Shown here piece after piece: positions 25,070-34,256 of a stretch of 64,000 nucleotides of DNA; the first letter of the stretch is position 1; each line of letters begins with the position of its first letter. Under the pieces are notes generated by a model. It worked only from the letters and a program-made list of their open reading frames with translations, ran no database searches and was not told the DNA's origin. The stretch is from Rufibacter psychrotolerans. GTDB lineage: Bacteria; Bacteroidota; Bacteroidia; Cytophagales; Hymenobacteraceae. The stretch spans positions 1 through 64,000 of the forward strand of contig NZ_JAFFJV010000003.1 of the NCBI RefSeq assembly GCF_016924645.1, written 5' to 3'. Position numbers and translations under genes: made by a program.

Positions 25070-27499
25070 TTATTGCTTTACTATCTTGGTTACTGCCATG
25101 CCCGTAGCCGTTTTAAGCTGCAGATAATACACACCGGGAGACCAACCGCTTAAGTCAATTTCAATTGGTTGCCCCGGCTCAATTTGCACCTCCTTCGCGA
25201 GCATCACCTTACCGCTGCTATGCAACAGGGCAACATTGCCCGCACCTTTATGGTGGGAGGCAATTAGAACCAGCTTGCCAGAGGTTGGGTTAGGTTTAGC
25301 CACTATGCTAGTATGCAGACTTGCGGCACCACTTGCCTTTACCGCAATTACTTTAGAATACTCAAACTTGCCGTCATAGTCCACCTGCTTGAGGCGGTAG
25401 TACACGGTGCCGGCCAGGGCGGTGCCGTCTGTGTAGCTGTAGGCCTGCACCACGTTGGTGGTACCGTTCCCCTTCACCTGTCCGATGGCGGCGAAGGCTC
25501 TGCCGTCCTGGCTGCGCTCCACCTGGAAGTAGTCGTTGTCTTTCTCCGTGGCTGTTCTCCAGGTCAGGCCCACGGATGAGCCGCTGCGCTGCTTGCCTTC
25601 AAAGGATATCAAGGTAACTGGTAGTGGCTTCTGTATTATTCCATAAGCATCATCAACCGATACCAGTATATAATTTGGAGCATCAACACCTACTAAAGAA
25701 GCGCCTTCCATATTGAATATCACACGCGAGCCCTCTTCATTCTCACTAACAAATGGTTCTTCAAACTCTGCTGTACCCCCTTCAAGAGCGACATCATCAT
25801 TATCTATAAGCGCTTGGGTTATTTCATCTCCCGGATCTGCTGGCCTTAGCCCTCTAAATATGATCTCAGCAGTAGTATTACCTTCAATATATGGTCTGTC
25901 TTGCACATCAAAAACACCATATATTTGAAGCTCATCAATAACTCCATCATAAAATTTAATTTGAGCCGGAAGGGAATAGTTATCCTTATCGGTTCCATCT
26001 AGAGCTAAACCTGATACGGTTATTTCTTTATTAGCTCCTACATTCTTATTATCATACACCCCTGTAGGAGAACCAATCAAAGAAACCAGATCATTAGGAA
26101 CCTCATCCTCAATATCTGCAGTAGTTGCAAATCCGAGAACAGTGGTGTTTCCATCATAAGTCTTTGGATTTGACACAAGCCCTACTACCCTTAATGGCTT
26201 AGGCGTGATAGTGGCTGTAGTAGATGCAGTTGTTGATGTTAAGGTGTAATTGCCTGACGCGCCTCCAGTAAGAGTCAAATTTGTAGCGGTAATTTCTTTT
26301 CCTGAACCTACATTTTTATCAGAAAATTGAATTGTTCCGCTAAGTTTTACTTCATCGGAACCTACAATCCCACCCAGCACAACTTCAGCATTAGCATTTC
26401 CATCGTATACCTTATCCACTCCTGTTATATCTGGATTCAGGGGCTTTTTCAAAACCTCAAACGATGAACTTGTGGCGGAGACAAGCCCAGGCGCACTGAC
26501 AGTAATAGTCTTTGTACCAACGGTGCTAGCTTTAAGCCCTGTAAATATTGCCGTTCCATTCCCCCCAGTTGAACCAATATTCTGCGTGTTACTTTCCTGC
26601 CCTCCTGGAATAGTTGCAGTAACAATCAAAGAAGAAGGAACCATAGAAGTAAAATTTCCAAATTGATCCTGCGTTCGAACAGCCGGCGGAGTTGCAGGGT
26701 TTGCTCCTGCACCAATAGCAGTACCGTAGGTTGTTGATATAGGTTGCTGACTGAAAACTAATTTTGAAGCGCTACCTGCCACCTGGGAAAGAGAGGCAAA
26801 ACTAGTACCCCCACTACCATTTGTGTTTGCTGTTGGTGTAATCCCTGTAATTACTGCTGTTCCAGGATTGCTTGCTGATCGATAGATAATCCCAGCAGAA
26901 GGAAGCACCGCACCATCCAAAGCTTGAACTTGCACCCCAGATATTGTTAACTCATCACGACTCGAACTTCCCCCGACACGAAAACGTATCTCTATGGAAG
27001 TAGATGTCACAACTGTAGTTTCTGAATTATTAACAACATCCCTTCCGTTTTGGAAGTCACCAACACCCGCCCCCTCTAAGAATCTCCACCCAAATGGCGC
27101 AGTTAAAACTAAAGTAATTGTTGTTCTGTTATCAGGAGCTGTAAAAGTTGCCCGCCCTGCTGTTGTATTTAGTTCTATGATGGTTATATTACCTAAAGAG
27201 GTATATCCTCCAGACGTAGCATTGAAGGCCCTATCAGCAGAAACGCTTAATACCGGCGCAGTAACACTCACTTGGGCCGTAGCATAAAAGGTCATTGTGA
27301 GCATTGTAACAAGGAATACAAGAAGACCTTTTACGCTTAGAAAATGTATAGGCACTAATATAAAGAACCCAAATCTCTTATTATTGTTTCTTTCATTAGG
27401 ATTCAGAGTTTTGCGCTGGCCACACGCATCTACTTTACAAAGCCCAACATCATTGATAGTGTACCGATTTTCCATAGACAATACCTTACAGTGCAACAT
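25070..27499 (-). CDS. YDG-domain secreted protein with T9SS type A sorting tail, paralogue of 20056-22053
   Basis: 809 residues from 27499 (Met9, at 27475, is an alternative start). As in its paralogue, the signal (SVKGLLVFLVTMLTMTFYATAQV) lies ~55 residues in. A beta-rich N-terminal region spans ~80-230. Two YDG repeats follow (KVYDGNANAEVVL near 365 and KTYDGNTTVLGF near 450), then the shared fibronectin-like module and a Por_Secre_tail ending TKIVKQ. The N-terminal two thirds are AT-rich while the C-terminal quarter has the GC content of the core genome, suggesting mosaic origin. A surface adhesin-like role is likely but not demonstrated. Confidence 0.87.
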   Translation of the reverse strand: MLHCKVLSMENRYTINDVGLCKVDACGQRKTLNPNERNNNKRFGFFILVPIHFLSVKGLLVFLVTMLTMTFYATAQVSVTAPVLSVSADRAFNATSGGYTSLGNITIIELNTTAGRATFTAPDNRTTITLVLTAPFGWRFLEGAGVGDFQNGRDVVNNSETTVVTSTSIEIRFRVGGSSSRDELTISGVQVQALDGAVLPSAGIIYRSASNPGTAVITGITPTANTNGSGGTSFASLSQVAGSASKLVFSQQPISTTYGTAIGAGANPATPPAVRTQDQFGNFTSMVPSSLIVTATIPGGQESNTQNIGSTGGNGTAIFTGLKASTVGTKTITVSAPGLVSATSSSFEVLKKPLNPDITGVDKVYDGNANAEVVLGGIVGSDEVKLSGTIQFSDKNVGSGKEITATNLTLTGGASGNYTLTSTTASTTATITPKPLRVVGLVSNPKTYDGNTTVLGFATTADIEDEVPNDLVSLIGSPTGVYDNKNVGANKEITVSGLALDGTDKDNYSLPAQIKFYDGVIDELQIYGVFDVQDRPYIEGNTTAEIIFRGLRPADPGDEITQALIDNDDVALEGGTAEFEEPFVSENEEGSRVIFNMEGASLVGVDAPNYILVSVDDAYGIIQKPLPVTLISFEGKQRSGSSVGLTWRTATEKDNDYFQVERSQDGRAFAAIGQVKGNGTTNVVQAYSYTDGTALAGTVYYRLKQVDYDGKFEYSKVIAVKASGAASLHTSIVAKPNPTSGKLVLIASHHKGAGNVALLHSSGKVMLAKEVQIEPGQPIEIDLSGWSPGVYYLQLKTATGMAVTKIVKQ
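25360..25560. repeat. 201-bp near-identical cassette, copy 2
   Basis: See the copy at 20343-20543; four substitutions, one of which changes Pro to Leu. Confidence 0.9.
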
Positions 27500-28091
27500 T
27501 ATTTAAACTTTATTAATAATTATTTGAATTATTACACAAATAAGGGAAGAATGATTCAAATTGGAAATGGGTTTAAAAAGCCCTAATACATATTAGGATT
27601 ATTTTAACTGTAAATATAACTTATCAAATAATATACAATAAATTATAATGTACAAGGGGAATTGTTTAAGTATACAGATAAAATCAACAAGACGATACAA
27701 AAATATTTAAATACCATTTAGTACATAATATTATAGAAAAACAAAAAAAGCTAGATCATACATCTTAAAAAATCTTTATAATATCATAAAATATCTTATT
27801 ATTATACAAATGAATCAATAGATCCTTAAAGCTGTAGTTCTTTCAATTTAAAGCAGTTATAAATAACCCACGCCTCACCTTAAAACCATAAAGCTGACTA
27901 CCATCGAAGTCCATAATTTTATAAAATCTATTCAATGGGTAGCTAGAGTGCAAAAGATTAAACAAACCCCTACTTTCAGCCGACAGTTGGAAACTGAGTA
28001 TAAGTCAGCGTTAAGCCTCTATCATAAGTATACTAATAAAAAAAGGCTGCCGTAAATGGCAGCCTTTTTTTCATGAGGGGTAGAAGTAACT
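27500..28091. other. AT-rich spacer
   Basis: 592 bp, very AT-rich, no gene recognised. It should contain the promoter of the second YDG gene on its left side and the terminator of the deacetylase-like gene at 28038-28071. Confidence 0.45.
28038..28071. terminator. Bidirectional terminator
   Basis: AAAAAAAGGCTGCC pairs with GGCAGCCTTTTTTT around a short loop, 20 bp past the stop of the minus-strand gene at 28092. Confidence 0.9.
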
Positions 28092-30002
28092 CTATTTCTT
28101 GATCACTTTGGAGGTAACTACCCCCTCAGCCGTGGCCACCTGCACCAGGTAGGTGCCTGCAGGCAACCCACTGAAGTCAATGGCCCAAGGTCGGCCGGTT
28201 TCTAACTGTTCTTTCTTGGTGAGTACCACCGCGCCAATGCTGTTGTACACCGTAACGGTGGCTGGGCCTGCCATGCCTTGGGAGGAGACATACGCCACAC
28301 TTTCTACCGGATTAGGATGCACTACCAAAGCGGGCGTTGCACTCTCCGCTTCATCCGGGGCGTCGTTTAATGCCGTCAGGGTGCCGGTGCTGGAACCGCT
28401 TGTTCCCAGGGCATTTACTACCTTCTTGCCAATGTAACTCCCCACTTTCATGCTCGGCTTGCCAGACTCGGCCGAGGCTCCCCGCTGCATGCGGTAGTAA
28501 AGAGTTAAAACGCTGGAAGAAGTGAAGGCATTCTGCAGTTTCAGGTCCCACACGGTGCCGCTACCGGCAACTCCCACCACCGGGCTCTCTACGCCGGCCG
28601 ACTTGACGGTGAACCCTTCTTTGGTAAGCACCACGGCCCGGTCAAACACCAGCCTTACTTTGCTGGCTTCAATAAGTTTGGCATTGGTGATTTTAGGAGG
28701 CAACACATCCAGGGCCGGATTTGCAAAGGTGGTTTTCTCTTTGAAGAGGTTGATCAGCCCGGTAGAGGCGTTGAACGAAAGCTTATCCACGGTTCCGCTT
28801 TTCACCGTGACGGCAGCAATGTTGCCCCCTTTGAGCAAGAGAGACACATCTCTGAAGCGGTTATGCTCGGGTATCTTGGAGTAATCTAACGTGATCACCA
28901 GTTTTTTGGTAGCCGCGTCATAAGTAGTGGTTCTCACCAGCAGGCGCTTTACCTCAAAGTACTCAATCAGCTCCTGCAATGACGGCACCCACACCCGGTC
29001 TCTGGAGGCCGTCTGCAGATGGTTCATCAACTCCGCGAACTTAGGCACATCAGGCCCGTGCGAACCCAACCGGAACATCTGGGGCGTAGCGGGCGTGGCC
29101 TTCAGCAGCAGCAGCCGGTCAATTTTCTCCTTGAAAGAGTCGGTGGTGGCTTGGTCCCATTTGTCGTTGAACGAGCGGTGGGTGTACAGCATCTGGCTCC
29201 AGTCGGCCGACAGAACGGCGTAGCCAAAGAACATAGGGCCCTCATCGCGCTTGGTCTGGGTGGTTAGCCCAATGTAGCCCAACTGCTTGCTGGTGGGATG
29301 GTAGCCTTCGTCGTTGGTGGGCGTCACGGCCACCCGCATTCTAACCGGCAAGCCGGCCGCCGCCATCTTGGTATAGAATACCTTGGTGTTTTCGTGGATG
29401 TTTTTGGCAATATCGCCATCAATCAGGGTATTGCTGGCGCTATGGGCATACCCATGGTTTTCCAGGGTCCATTTATTTCTGACCAGGGCATTCAGTCCTT
29501 CCTGATTTATTTTCTTTCCGGAAGAAGTGTACACGATCTGGTCCTGGTTGTAGTTGTTCAGGAGGTTCAGCGCGATGGCTCCACGGTAGTAAATTTTGTT
29601 GCCGCAGCCATCGGTGAAGTATTTGCCAGGGTAGGTGACCCCGTTAGAGGCCTTTCCCCCGCTTAACACTTTAAGCACATCCACCGCCTTGCCGCTGTTG
29701 TCGTCTAACTCAAAGGTAAACACCCCGGCTTTGTTGAACTTGAGGTTGGCGTACTCTACGGCTGGAGTAGTGGTAACATTGCTGAGGGTTACCTCAATCA
29801 CCACTTTGTCTGGAACACTACTGGTGGTTTGCCTCAGAAACGCTTGTGCACTCCATTTTTGAGCTTCAAAGAAGGATTGATCTGCTACTTTTTTATTTCT
29901 GGCAGGAAGGAGGGCATTTCTTCCATTTGCGAACGCTTGCCCGGGTAAGTTTACCACCAGCAAGAACAGAATCAAGACTCTGCAATAGTAAAGGTACTTC
30001 AT
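28092..30002 (-). CDS. Polysaccharide-deacetylase-like secreted protein with T9SS type A tail
   Basis: 636 residues. The signal peptide ends near QAFANG. Residues ~85-340 resemble a NodB-homology domain: FTFELDDNSG (Asp motif) and a metal-binding-like ENHGYAHSA His motif, with a FRLGSHGPDV stretch later. A beta-rich region (ITNAKLIEASKVRLVFDRAV, a Bacterial-Ig-like segment) precedes the Por_Secre_tail (~560-636, VHPNPVESVAYV ... TSKVIKK). It may deacetylate a surface polysaccharide or chitin-like polymer after T9SS export. Catalytic competence is uncertain because the motifs are not fully canonical. Confidence 0.75.
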   Translation of the reverse strand: MKYLYYCRVLILFLLVVNLPGQAFANGRNALLPARNKKVADQSFFEAQKWSAQAFLRQTTSSVPDKVVIEVTLSNVTTTPAVEYANLKFNKAGVFTFELDDNSGKAVDVLKVLSGGKASNGVTYPGKYFTDGCGNKIYYRGAIALNLLNNYNQDQIVYTSSGKKINQEGLNALVRNKWTLENHGYAHSASNTLIDGDIAKNIHENTKVFYTKMAAAGLPVRMRVAVTPTNDEGYHPTSKQLGYIGLTTQTKRDEGPMFFGYAVLSADWSQMLYTHRSFNDKWDQATTDSFKEKIDRLLLLKATPATPQMFRLGSHGPDVPKFAELMNHLQTASRDRVWVPSLQELIEYFEVKRLLVRTTTYDAATKKLVITLDYSKIPEHNRFRDVSLLLKGGNIAAVTVKSGTVDKLSFNASTGLINLFKEKTTFANPALDVLPPKITNAKLIEASKVRLVFDRAVVLTKEGFTVKSAGVESPVVGVAGSGTVWDLKLQNAFTSSSVLTLYYRMQRGASAESGKPSMKVGSYIGKKVVNALGTSGSSTGTLTALNDAPDEAESATPALVVHPNPVESVAYVSSQGMAGPATVTVYNSIGAVVLTKKEQLETGRPWAIDFSGLPAGTYLVQVATAEGVVTSKVIKK

Positions 30003-31140
30003 AAAACTACTAAAAATTGAACTCTTCTATCCCTACACACCTCCCAATTGTCTTGGTGTATACCGCCTAAGCCCGTTTACATTTTGGACTTATTTAGCCG
30101 CAAAGGTAGATGCAAGATCTAAACAGCTCAATAACAGCAGCTTAATTCATTGTTTATGTGCAATTTTATAAAAACAGGCGAAAAAACAACTTCTAAGGCC
30201 CAAACACTCAATTTTACAGCTAGTCACCCTAAAATAGATCTCAATTTTCAGTACCACTCCTATTTATAAGCTAGCTAAGGCTTTTTTATATGGCTACATC
30301 CGTCATCCCCTAATAATAAGAGCATGAAAAAAAATTACTCTTCTTCTATTCACAGCTCACTATTAAAGACTTAACCCATGAATATGAGTATTTTAATAGC
30401 TATTTACATAATACGCAGTAATCAAGAGTACACATCCTTTCTGAGGCAGAAACTTGCACCTAGAAAGCTTCTATTTCAAGGCGTAGAAGTCATACCATTT
30501 TACTAAATGAAAAATCTACCTTCTACGCCTAAAAGCAACTAGCAAATTCGCACCAGGTGAAGACTTTTCTAATTAGGAGTGCTACCATTTACCTGTTAGA
30601 TGGAGCTTAAAACCTTGGTCTACCATAATGGCTCACAGAGACTACGTAGAATTTCAAAATTCACAGATGCTTTGTTCCACCATTCTAACCCTAGCCTAAG
30701 TGGCGGCAGTTTCTTCTTGAAGAGAATAGGCAAAGTGCTGATACACTCCTAGCGATACCACCCTGTTGATCAACCTTACTTTGCTTGTTTTAAAAAAGCA
30801 CCACGCTACACTTCGGTAAAGGAGAGAACACATTGAGTTACAGGGCCGGTTGTCTAGAATGTAAAAGCAAGCAAAATAAAGAATTTAGGAATGCGCCTGT
30901 GACTTGGCAGAACCTACTACAAATAGTAATAATTACTTAAATGAGCATGCCACAAAGCAACTTATTTATAAAATTGCCAGACCGTTCATAAATAATACTC
31001 AACAACTTACTGCGTTCAGCCCATCTGCCCCTTACTTTTAGTACCTACTATTGAACCATAATGAAAAACCGGCGGTTACGGAGAAGCGCAACGCAGGGTT
31101 GCGTTTTCAGTTGTCTTTAACTCAACCAAAGGATTAAAAC
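30003..31140. other. 1.1-kb AT-rich non-coding region
   Basis: No gene, tRNA or tandem repeat recognised. A degenerate half-site of the dispersed palindrome may lie near 30165-30190. The right end carries the leader of the subtilase gene with a hairpin at 31087-31107. Length and composition suggest decayed sequence at the border of the surface-protein island. Confidence 0.4.
31087..31107 (+). promoter_or_regulatory. Terminator-like hairpin in the subtilase leader
   Basis: CGCAAC pairs with GTTGCG, followed by TTTT, about 34 bp upstream of the start codon. An additional AACCG/GGTT hairpin lies just before it. The layout resembles an attenuator. Confidence 0.5.
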
Positions 31141-32310
31141 ATGAAATCAACTAATTTCAAGAAAGCAGTTTCTTTCTTCGCCCTTGCTTCTGTATTCTCT
31201 ATGGCAGGTTGCCAGAAAGACGAGATCCTGGAAGAAACAGCTACTGCCCCGGCAGCTCCAACCACCTCTTCAAAGACCGTAGAAGGTAAGTACATTGTGG
31301 TCATGAAGAACGGCAGCGCTGTATCAAAGGAAGAGCAAAGAAACCGCCTGTTCCAGAAATTAGGCATTAACCGCGAGCGCGTCAGCGAGCTATTCACGGG
31401 TACCGCTGAGGGCTTTACCGGCAACCTCACCAAAGAGGAACTGCAGCAGTTAAAGCAAGATGAAAACGTAGCGTACGTTGAGCCTGAGCAGGCGGTCATG
31501 CTGGGCAAGGCAAGCCTTTCCTCTACCACCAGCACTTCCACCACGGCCAGCACGCAGACTATGCCCTGGGGCGTGGCGCGCGTGGGCTACGGCGACGGCA
31601 CGGGCAAGACCGTGTGGGTGATCGACTCGGGCGTGCAGTCCAGCCACCCAGACCTGAACGTGGACAAGGTGCGCAGCAAGTCCTTCATCTCGGGCGTGAC
31701 CTCCTGGGAGGACGGCTACGGCCACGGCACCGGGGTGGCCGGCATCATCGGGGCCAAGAACAACGGCATCGGCGTGGTGGGCGTGGCGGCCAACGCCACC
31801 ATTGTGGCCCTGCGCGTGTTTGACAACACCGGCTACGGCACCCTCACCCGCATCTACTCGGCCCTGAACTACGCCTACCAGAACGGCAAGCCCGGCGACG
31901 TGGTGAACATGAGCCTGCGCGTGAACGCCTCCACCATGCTGGACGACCTGGTGAAGAAGACCGCCGCGAAAGGAATGTTTGTGGTAGTGGCCGCTGGCAA
32001 CAGCTACATTGACTGCAAGAACGACTCGCCCGCCCGCGTGGTGGCCCCCAACGTGTTTGTGGTGTCTAACATGGACTCGTACGGCAACTTCAACAGGAGC
32101 TCCAACTATGGCGCTTCGGTGAAGTTCTCTGCCCCCGGCACGGCCATCCACACTACCTGGAAAGGCGGCGGCTACGCCACCGGCACCGGTACCTCTTACG
32201 CCGCTCCGCACGTGGCCGGTATCGTGGCCCTGACCGGCGGCAAGGTGAACACCCAGGGTACCGTAGTGGGCGACCCAGACGGCAAGCCAGACCCCATCGC
32301 CTTGAAATAA
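31141..32310 (+). CDS. S8 family serine peptidase (subtilase) lipoprotein
   Basis: 389 residues. SPII signal (ASVFSMAGC, Cys24 approx.), then an I9-type propeptide (KYIVVMKNG ... FTGTAEGFTGNLTKEELQQLKQDENVAYVEPEQ). The catalytic domain has Asp in WVIDSGV, His in GYGHGTGVAGI and Ser in GTGTSYAAPHVAGI, all present. It probably matures by removing the propeptide and works as a surface or periplasmic-facing lipid-anchored protease. Base use changes sharply: the propeptide region is AT-richer, while 31560-31970 is very GC-rich, which hints at a recombined catalytic domain. A perfect terminator follows 30 bp after the stop. Confidence 0.94.
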   Translation: MKSTNFKKAVSFFALASVFSMAGCQKDEILEETATAPAAPTTSSKTVEGKYIVVMKNGSAVSKEEQRNRLFQKLGINRERVSELFTGTAEGFTGNLTKEELQQLKQDENVAYVEPEQAVMLGKASLSSTTSTSTTASTQTMPWGVARVGYGDGTGKTVWVIDSGVQSSHPDLNVDKVRSKSFISGVTSWEDGYGHGTGVAGIIGAKNNGIGVVGVAANATIVALRVFDNTGYGTLTRIYSALNYAYQNGKPGDVVNMSLRVNASTMLDDLVKKTAAKGMFVVVAAGNSYIDCKNDSPARVVAPNVFVVSNMDSYGNFNRSSNYGASVKFSAPGTAIHTTWKGGGYATGTGTSYAAPHVAGIVALTGGKVNTQGTVVGDPDGKPDPIALK

Positions 32311-32340
32311 TCTCACAATAGCTTATTCAATAAGCCCATC

Positions 32341-32378
32341 AACAAGAAAGGCCCGTTGTACAACGGGCCTTTCTTGTT
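32341..32378. terminator. Perfect palindromic bidirectional terminator
   Basis: AACAAGAAAGGCCCGTTGT is followed directly by its complement; U-rich ends on both strands. It follows the subtilase gene. Confidence 0.85.
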
Positions 32379-32580
32379 GATGGGCTTTGCATTTTTCCGG
32401 CGCCATTCTCCCCATTCCACCAAGCAGGCAGCGGCACCCAAACCTTCCCCTTCAGGGAATATCACTGCTTAATAATTGCTACTTCCCCGCTTTGCCATCA
32501 ACCTTTTGCCCGTAAACATAGTACTCAAAATATATACTGCCTTTGAAAGAGGCCTATTCCTTTGATATAAACCTACTACT

Positions 32581-32751
32581 ATGAAAAACTTACAGGCATA
32601 CTTTTTCTCCCTGATGCTGGTGCTCACCCTCTCCTTGTCTAGCTGTGACGTGATTGGGGGAATCTTCAAAGCCGGCATGTGGACCGCCGTGATCATTATT
32701 GTGATTGTGGTGCTGCTGATTCTGTGGCTGCTGCGAAGAATCCGCAGATAA
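32581..32751 (+). CDS. Small lipoprotein with one membrane helix
   Basis: 56 residues starting at the ATG at 32581: an SPII signal (LVLTLSLSSC), a conserved-looking CDVIGGIFKAGMW segment, then a 16-residue hydrophobic helix and the basic end LLRRIRR. Small proteins with this plan are widespread in Bacteroidota and often misnamed; function is unknown. It is independently flanked by a terminator on each side, so it is its own transcription unit. The reading frame, signal and end all argue that it is a real gene. Confidence 0.8.
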   Translation: MKNLQAYFFSLMLVLTLSLSSCDVIGGIFKAGMWTAVIIIVIVVLLILWLLRRIRR

Positions 32752-32753
32752 AC

Positions 32754-32791
32754 GATTCAGACCTATTTCCGGAAAAACAGGCTAAAAACAG
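32754..32791. repeat. Dispersed intergenic palindrome, copy 12
   Basis: GATTCAGACC arm, TATTTCCGGAAAAA centre, CAGGCTAAAAACAG right arm. It sits 2 bp after the small lipoprotein stop and overlaps the terminator stem. Confidence 0.65.
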
Positions 32792-32827
32792 CGAAGGCCA
32801 CCTGCACAGGTGGCCTTCGCTGTTTTT
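32784..32827. terminator. Bidirectional terminator
   Basis: AAAAACAGCGAAGGCCACC pairs with its complement around TGCACA. It is shared by the converging small lipoprotein and fatty-acid hydroxylase genes. Confidence 0.9.
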
Positions 32828-32844
32828 GTTTTACAAGAGTAGGA

Positions 32845-33453
32845 TTATTTCTTACGCTCTGGCATGGTGCCCAGGACCCAGTCCCATAGCGGGGAAGAAA
32901 CTCCGTAGGCCACCTCCGGGTCTTTGTAGTGGTGAATGGCGTGGTGAATCCAGAGCTGCTTCAGGAAGTTCTTTGGCGGGGCGTAGGCATGCACGGCATA
33001 GTGCACAAACAGGTACAGGGCATACCCGAACAGGAAGCCGGCCACAATCCCAAACACCAGGGTGCCGAAGACCAGTTTGAACACAAAGAAGAAAAAAGAC
33101 GCCAGAAACAGGCTCACAATGGGCGGCATGGCCAGGCGCGTCTTGTCTTTAGGGTAATCATGGTGGTTGCCGTGAAACGTGTACTGGATGTTCTTCTTAA
33201 ACTCATTGGTAGGCGCCATGTGAAAGATGTAGCGGTGCGCCATGTACTCTACCAAAGAGAACATGAGCCAACCCGCCAGAAACAGCCCTACCGCCGATAG
33301 CACATCCAGGAAACCATACATAAAACCATACATCAGCAAGCCGGTGGCAATTACCAGAAAGATGGAAATAGGAAGCGCAATGTGGGTATGGGTAAGGCGC
33401 TCCAACACTGGATTCTTGAAAATCGTTGCAGATCCTTTGTGATTCGGTTTCAT
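32845..33453 (-). CDS. Fatty acid hydroxylase / sterol desaturase superfamily membrane protein
   Basis: 202 residues with four or so membrane segments and the di-iron histidine clusters of the superfamily: HRYIFH, HGNHHDYPKD, HYAVH and HHAIHH. The HGNHHDYPKDKTRLAMPP stretch resembles FA2H/Scs7-type fatty-acid 2-hydroxylases, so hydroxylation of a fatty acyl or sphingolipid chain is likely; carotenoid hydroxylation is the main alternative. It stands alone, converging with the small lipoprotein gene at a shared terminator. Confidence 0.9.
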   Translation of the reverse strand: MKPNHKGSATIFKNPVLERLTHTHIALPISIFLVIATGLLMYGFMYGFLDVLSAVGLFLAGWLMFSLVEYMAHRYIFHMAPTNEFKKNIQYTFHGNHHDYPKDKTRLAMPPIVSLFLASFFFFVFKLVFGTLVFGIVAGFLFGYALYLFVHYAVHAYAPPKNFLKQLWIHHAIHHYKDPEVAYGVSSPLWDWVLGTMPERKK

Positions 33454-33517
33454 GGTAAACGAAATTTAAGTGACATGTCTCTCTTGCCGAGAAACGCGCA
33501 AAAATAACTAAAATTAT

Positions 33518-34063
33518 CTAGATACTGCCATTTCCCTCCTGCGGCAAACCTGCCAGGCACTGTTCAATCTGCTGCGCCACGGCCGTTGCCGGAGCAGCGC
33601 CTGCTGCTACGGTGCACACGGACTGCCTATAGAACTGCTCCCGCTGCTGCAGGGTTTCGGCTAAGTACCGGAGCAACTCAGGAGGGGTTTTGTCGCGCAG
33701 CAGGGGCCTTGCCTGCAGGTCTAAAGCCGTTAACCGGTCTACCAGTTCCTGGGGAGAAAGCCTGAGGTAAACCGTGATGCCCTGCGCCCCCATGAAGGCC
33801 ATGTTCCCGCAGAAGCAGGGCGCCCCGCCGCCGGTAGCCAGCACCACCCTGTCTGGGCGCGAGGCCACTGCCCGCAGCGCCCGGGCCTCCGCCTCCCGAA
33901 AATAGTCCTGCCCCTGCTGCTCAAACACCTGCGGCACCGTCATGCCCTCCTGCTCCTCCACAAGGGTGTCCAGGTCCAGGAAAGTGTACCCTAACCGCTC
34001 GGCCAGCACCTTGCCCACCGTTGATTTCCCGCACCCCGGCATGCCCACCAGAAAGATCTTCAT
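33518..34063 (-). CDS. aroK: Shikimate kinase
   Basis: 181 residues from the ATG at 34063 (MKIFLVGMPGCGKST); the longer open frame upstream reads through low-complexity repeat DNA and is rejected. It has the Walker A GMPGCGKS at residues 8-15, shikimate-binding DLDTLVE, and the GGGAPCF loop near residue 75. It phosphorylates shikimate in chorismate synthesis. The 5' region between it and the BT_3928-like gene is repeat-filled, so it is probably transcribed separately. Confidence 0.95.
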   Translation of the reverse strand: MKIFLVGMPGCGKSTVGKVLAERLGYTFLDLDTLVEEQEGMTVPQVFEQQGQDYFREAEARALRAVASRPDRVVLATGGGAPCFCGNMAFMGAQGITVYLRLSPQELVDRLTALDLQARPLLRDKTPPELLRYLAETLQQREQFYRQSVCTVAAGAAPATAVAQQIEQCLAGLPQEGNGSI

Positions 34064-34067
34064 GTTT

Positions 34068-34256
34068 TTGGAATGAGTGATGGCGTGAATGAGTGAATAA
34101 GAGAATGAGTGATGGAGTGAGTGAATGAATGAGTTGATTGGTAAGTTAGTGTAAAGTAGCAACGGTGTTTTAAGCCTGATTTTTAAGAAACAGCCCCAAA
34201 ACACACCCTACCCATTCGCTCCTTCACTCCATCACTCATTCGCTCATTCCATCAAT
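34068..34256. repeat. Low-complexity GAATGAGTGA-type inverted repeat around a palindrome
   Basis: 34068-34136 is built of GAATGAGTGA-like units; 34212-34256 carries the complementary CACTCATTCGCTCATTC-type units. Between them sits palindrome copy 13. The whole could form a long imperfect stem upstream of aroK. Confidence 0.65.
34165..34204. repeat. Dispersed intergenic palindrome, copy 13
   Basis: GTGTTTTAAGCCTG arm, ATTTTTAAGAAA centre, CAGCCCCAAAACAC right arm. Confidence 0.7.
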
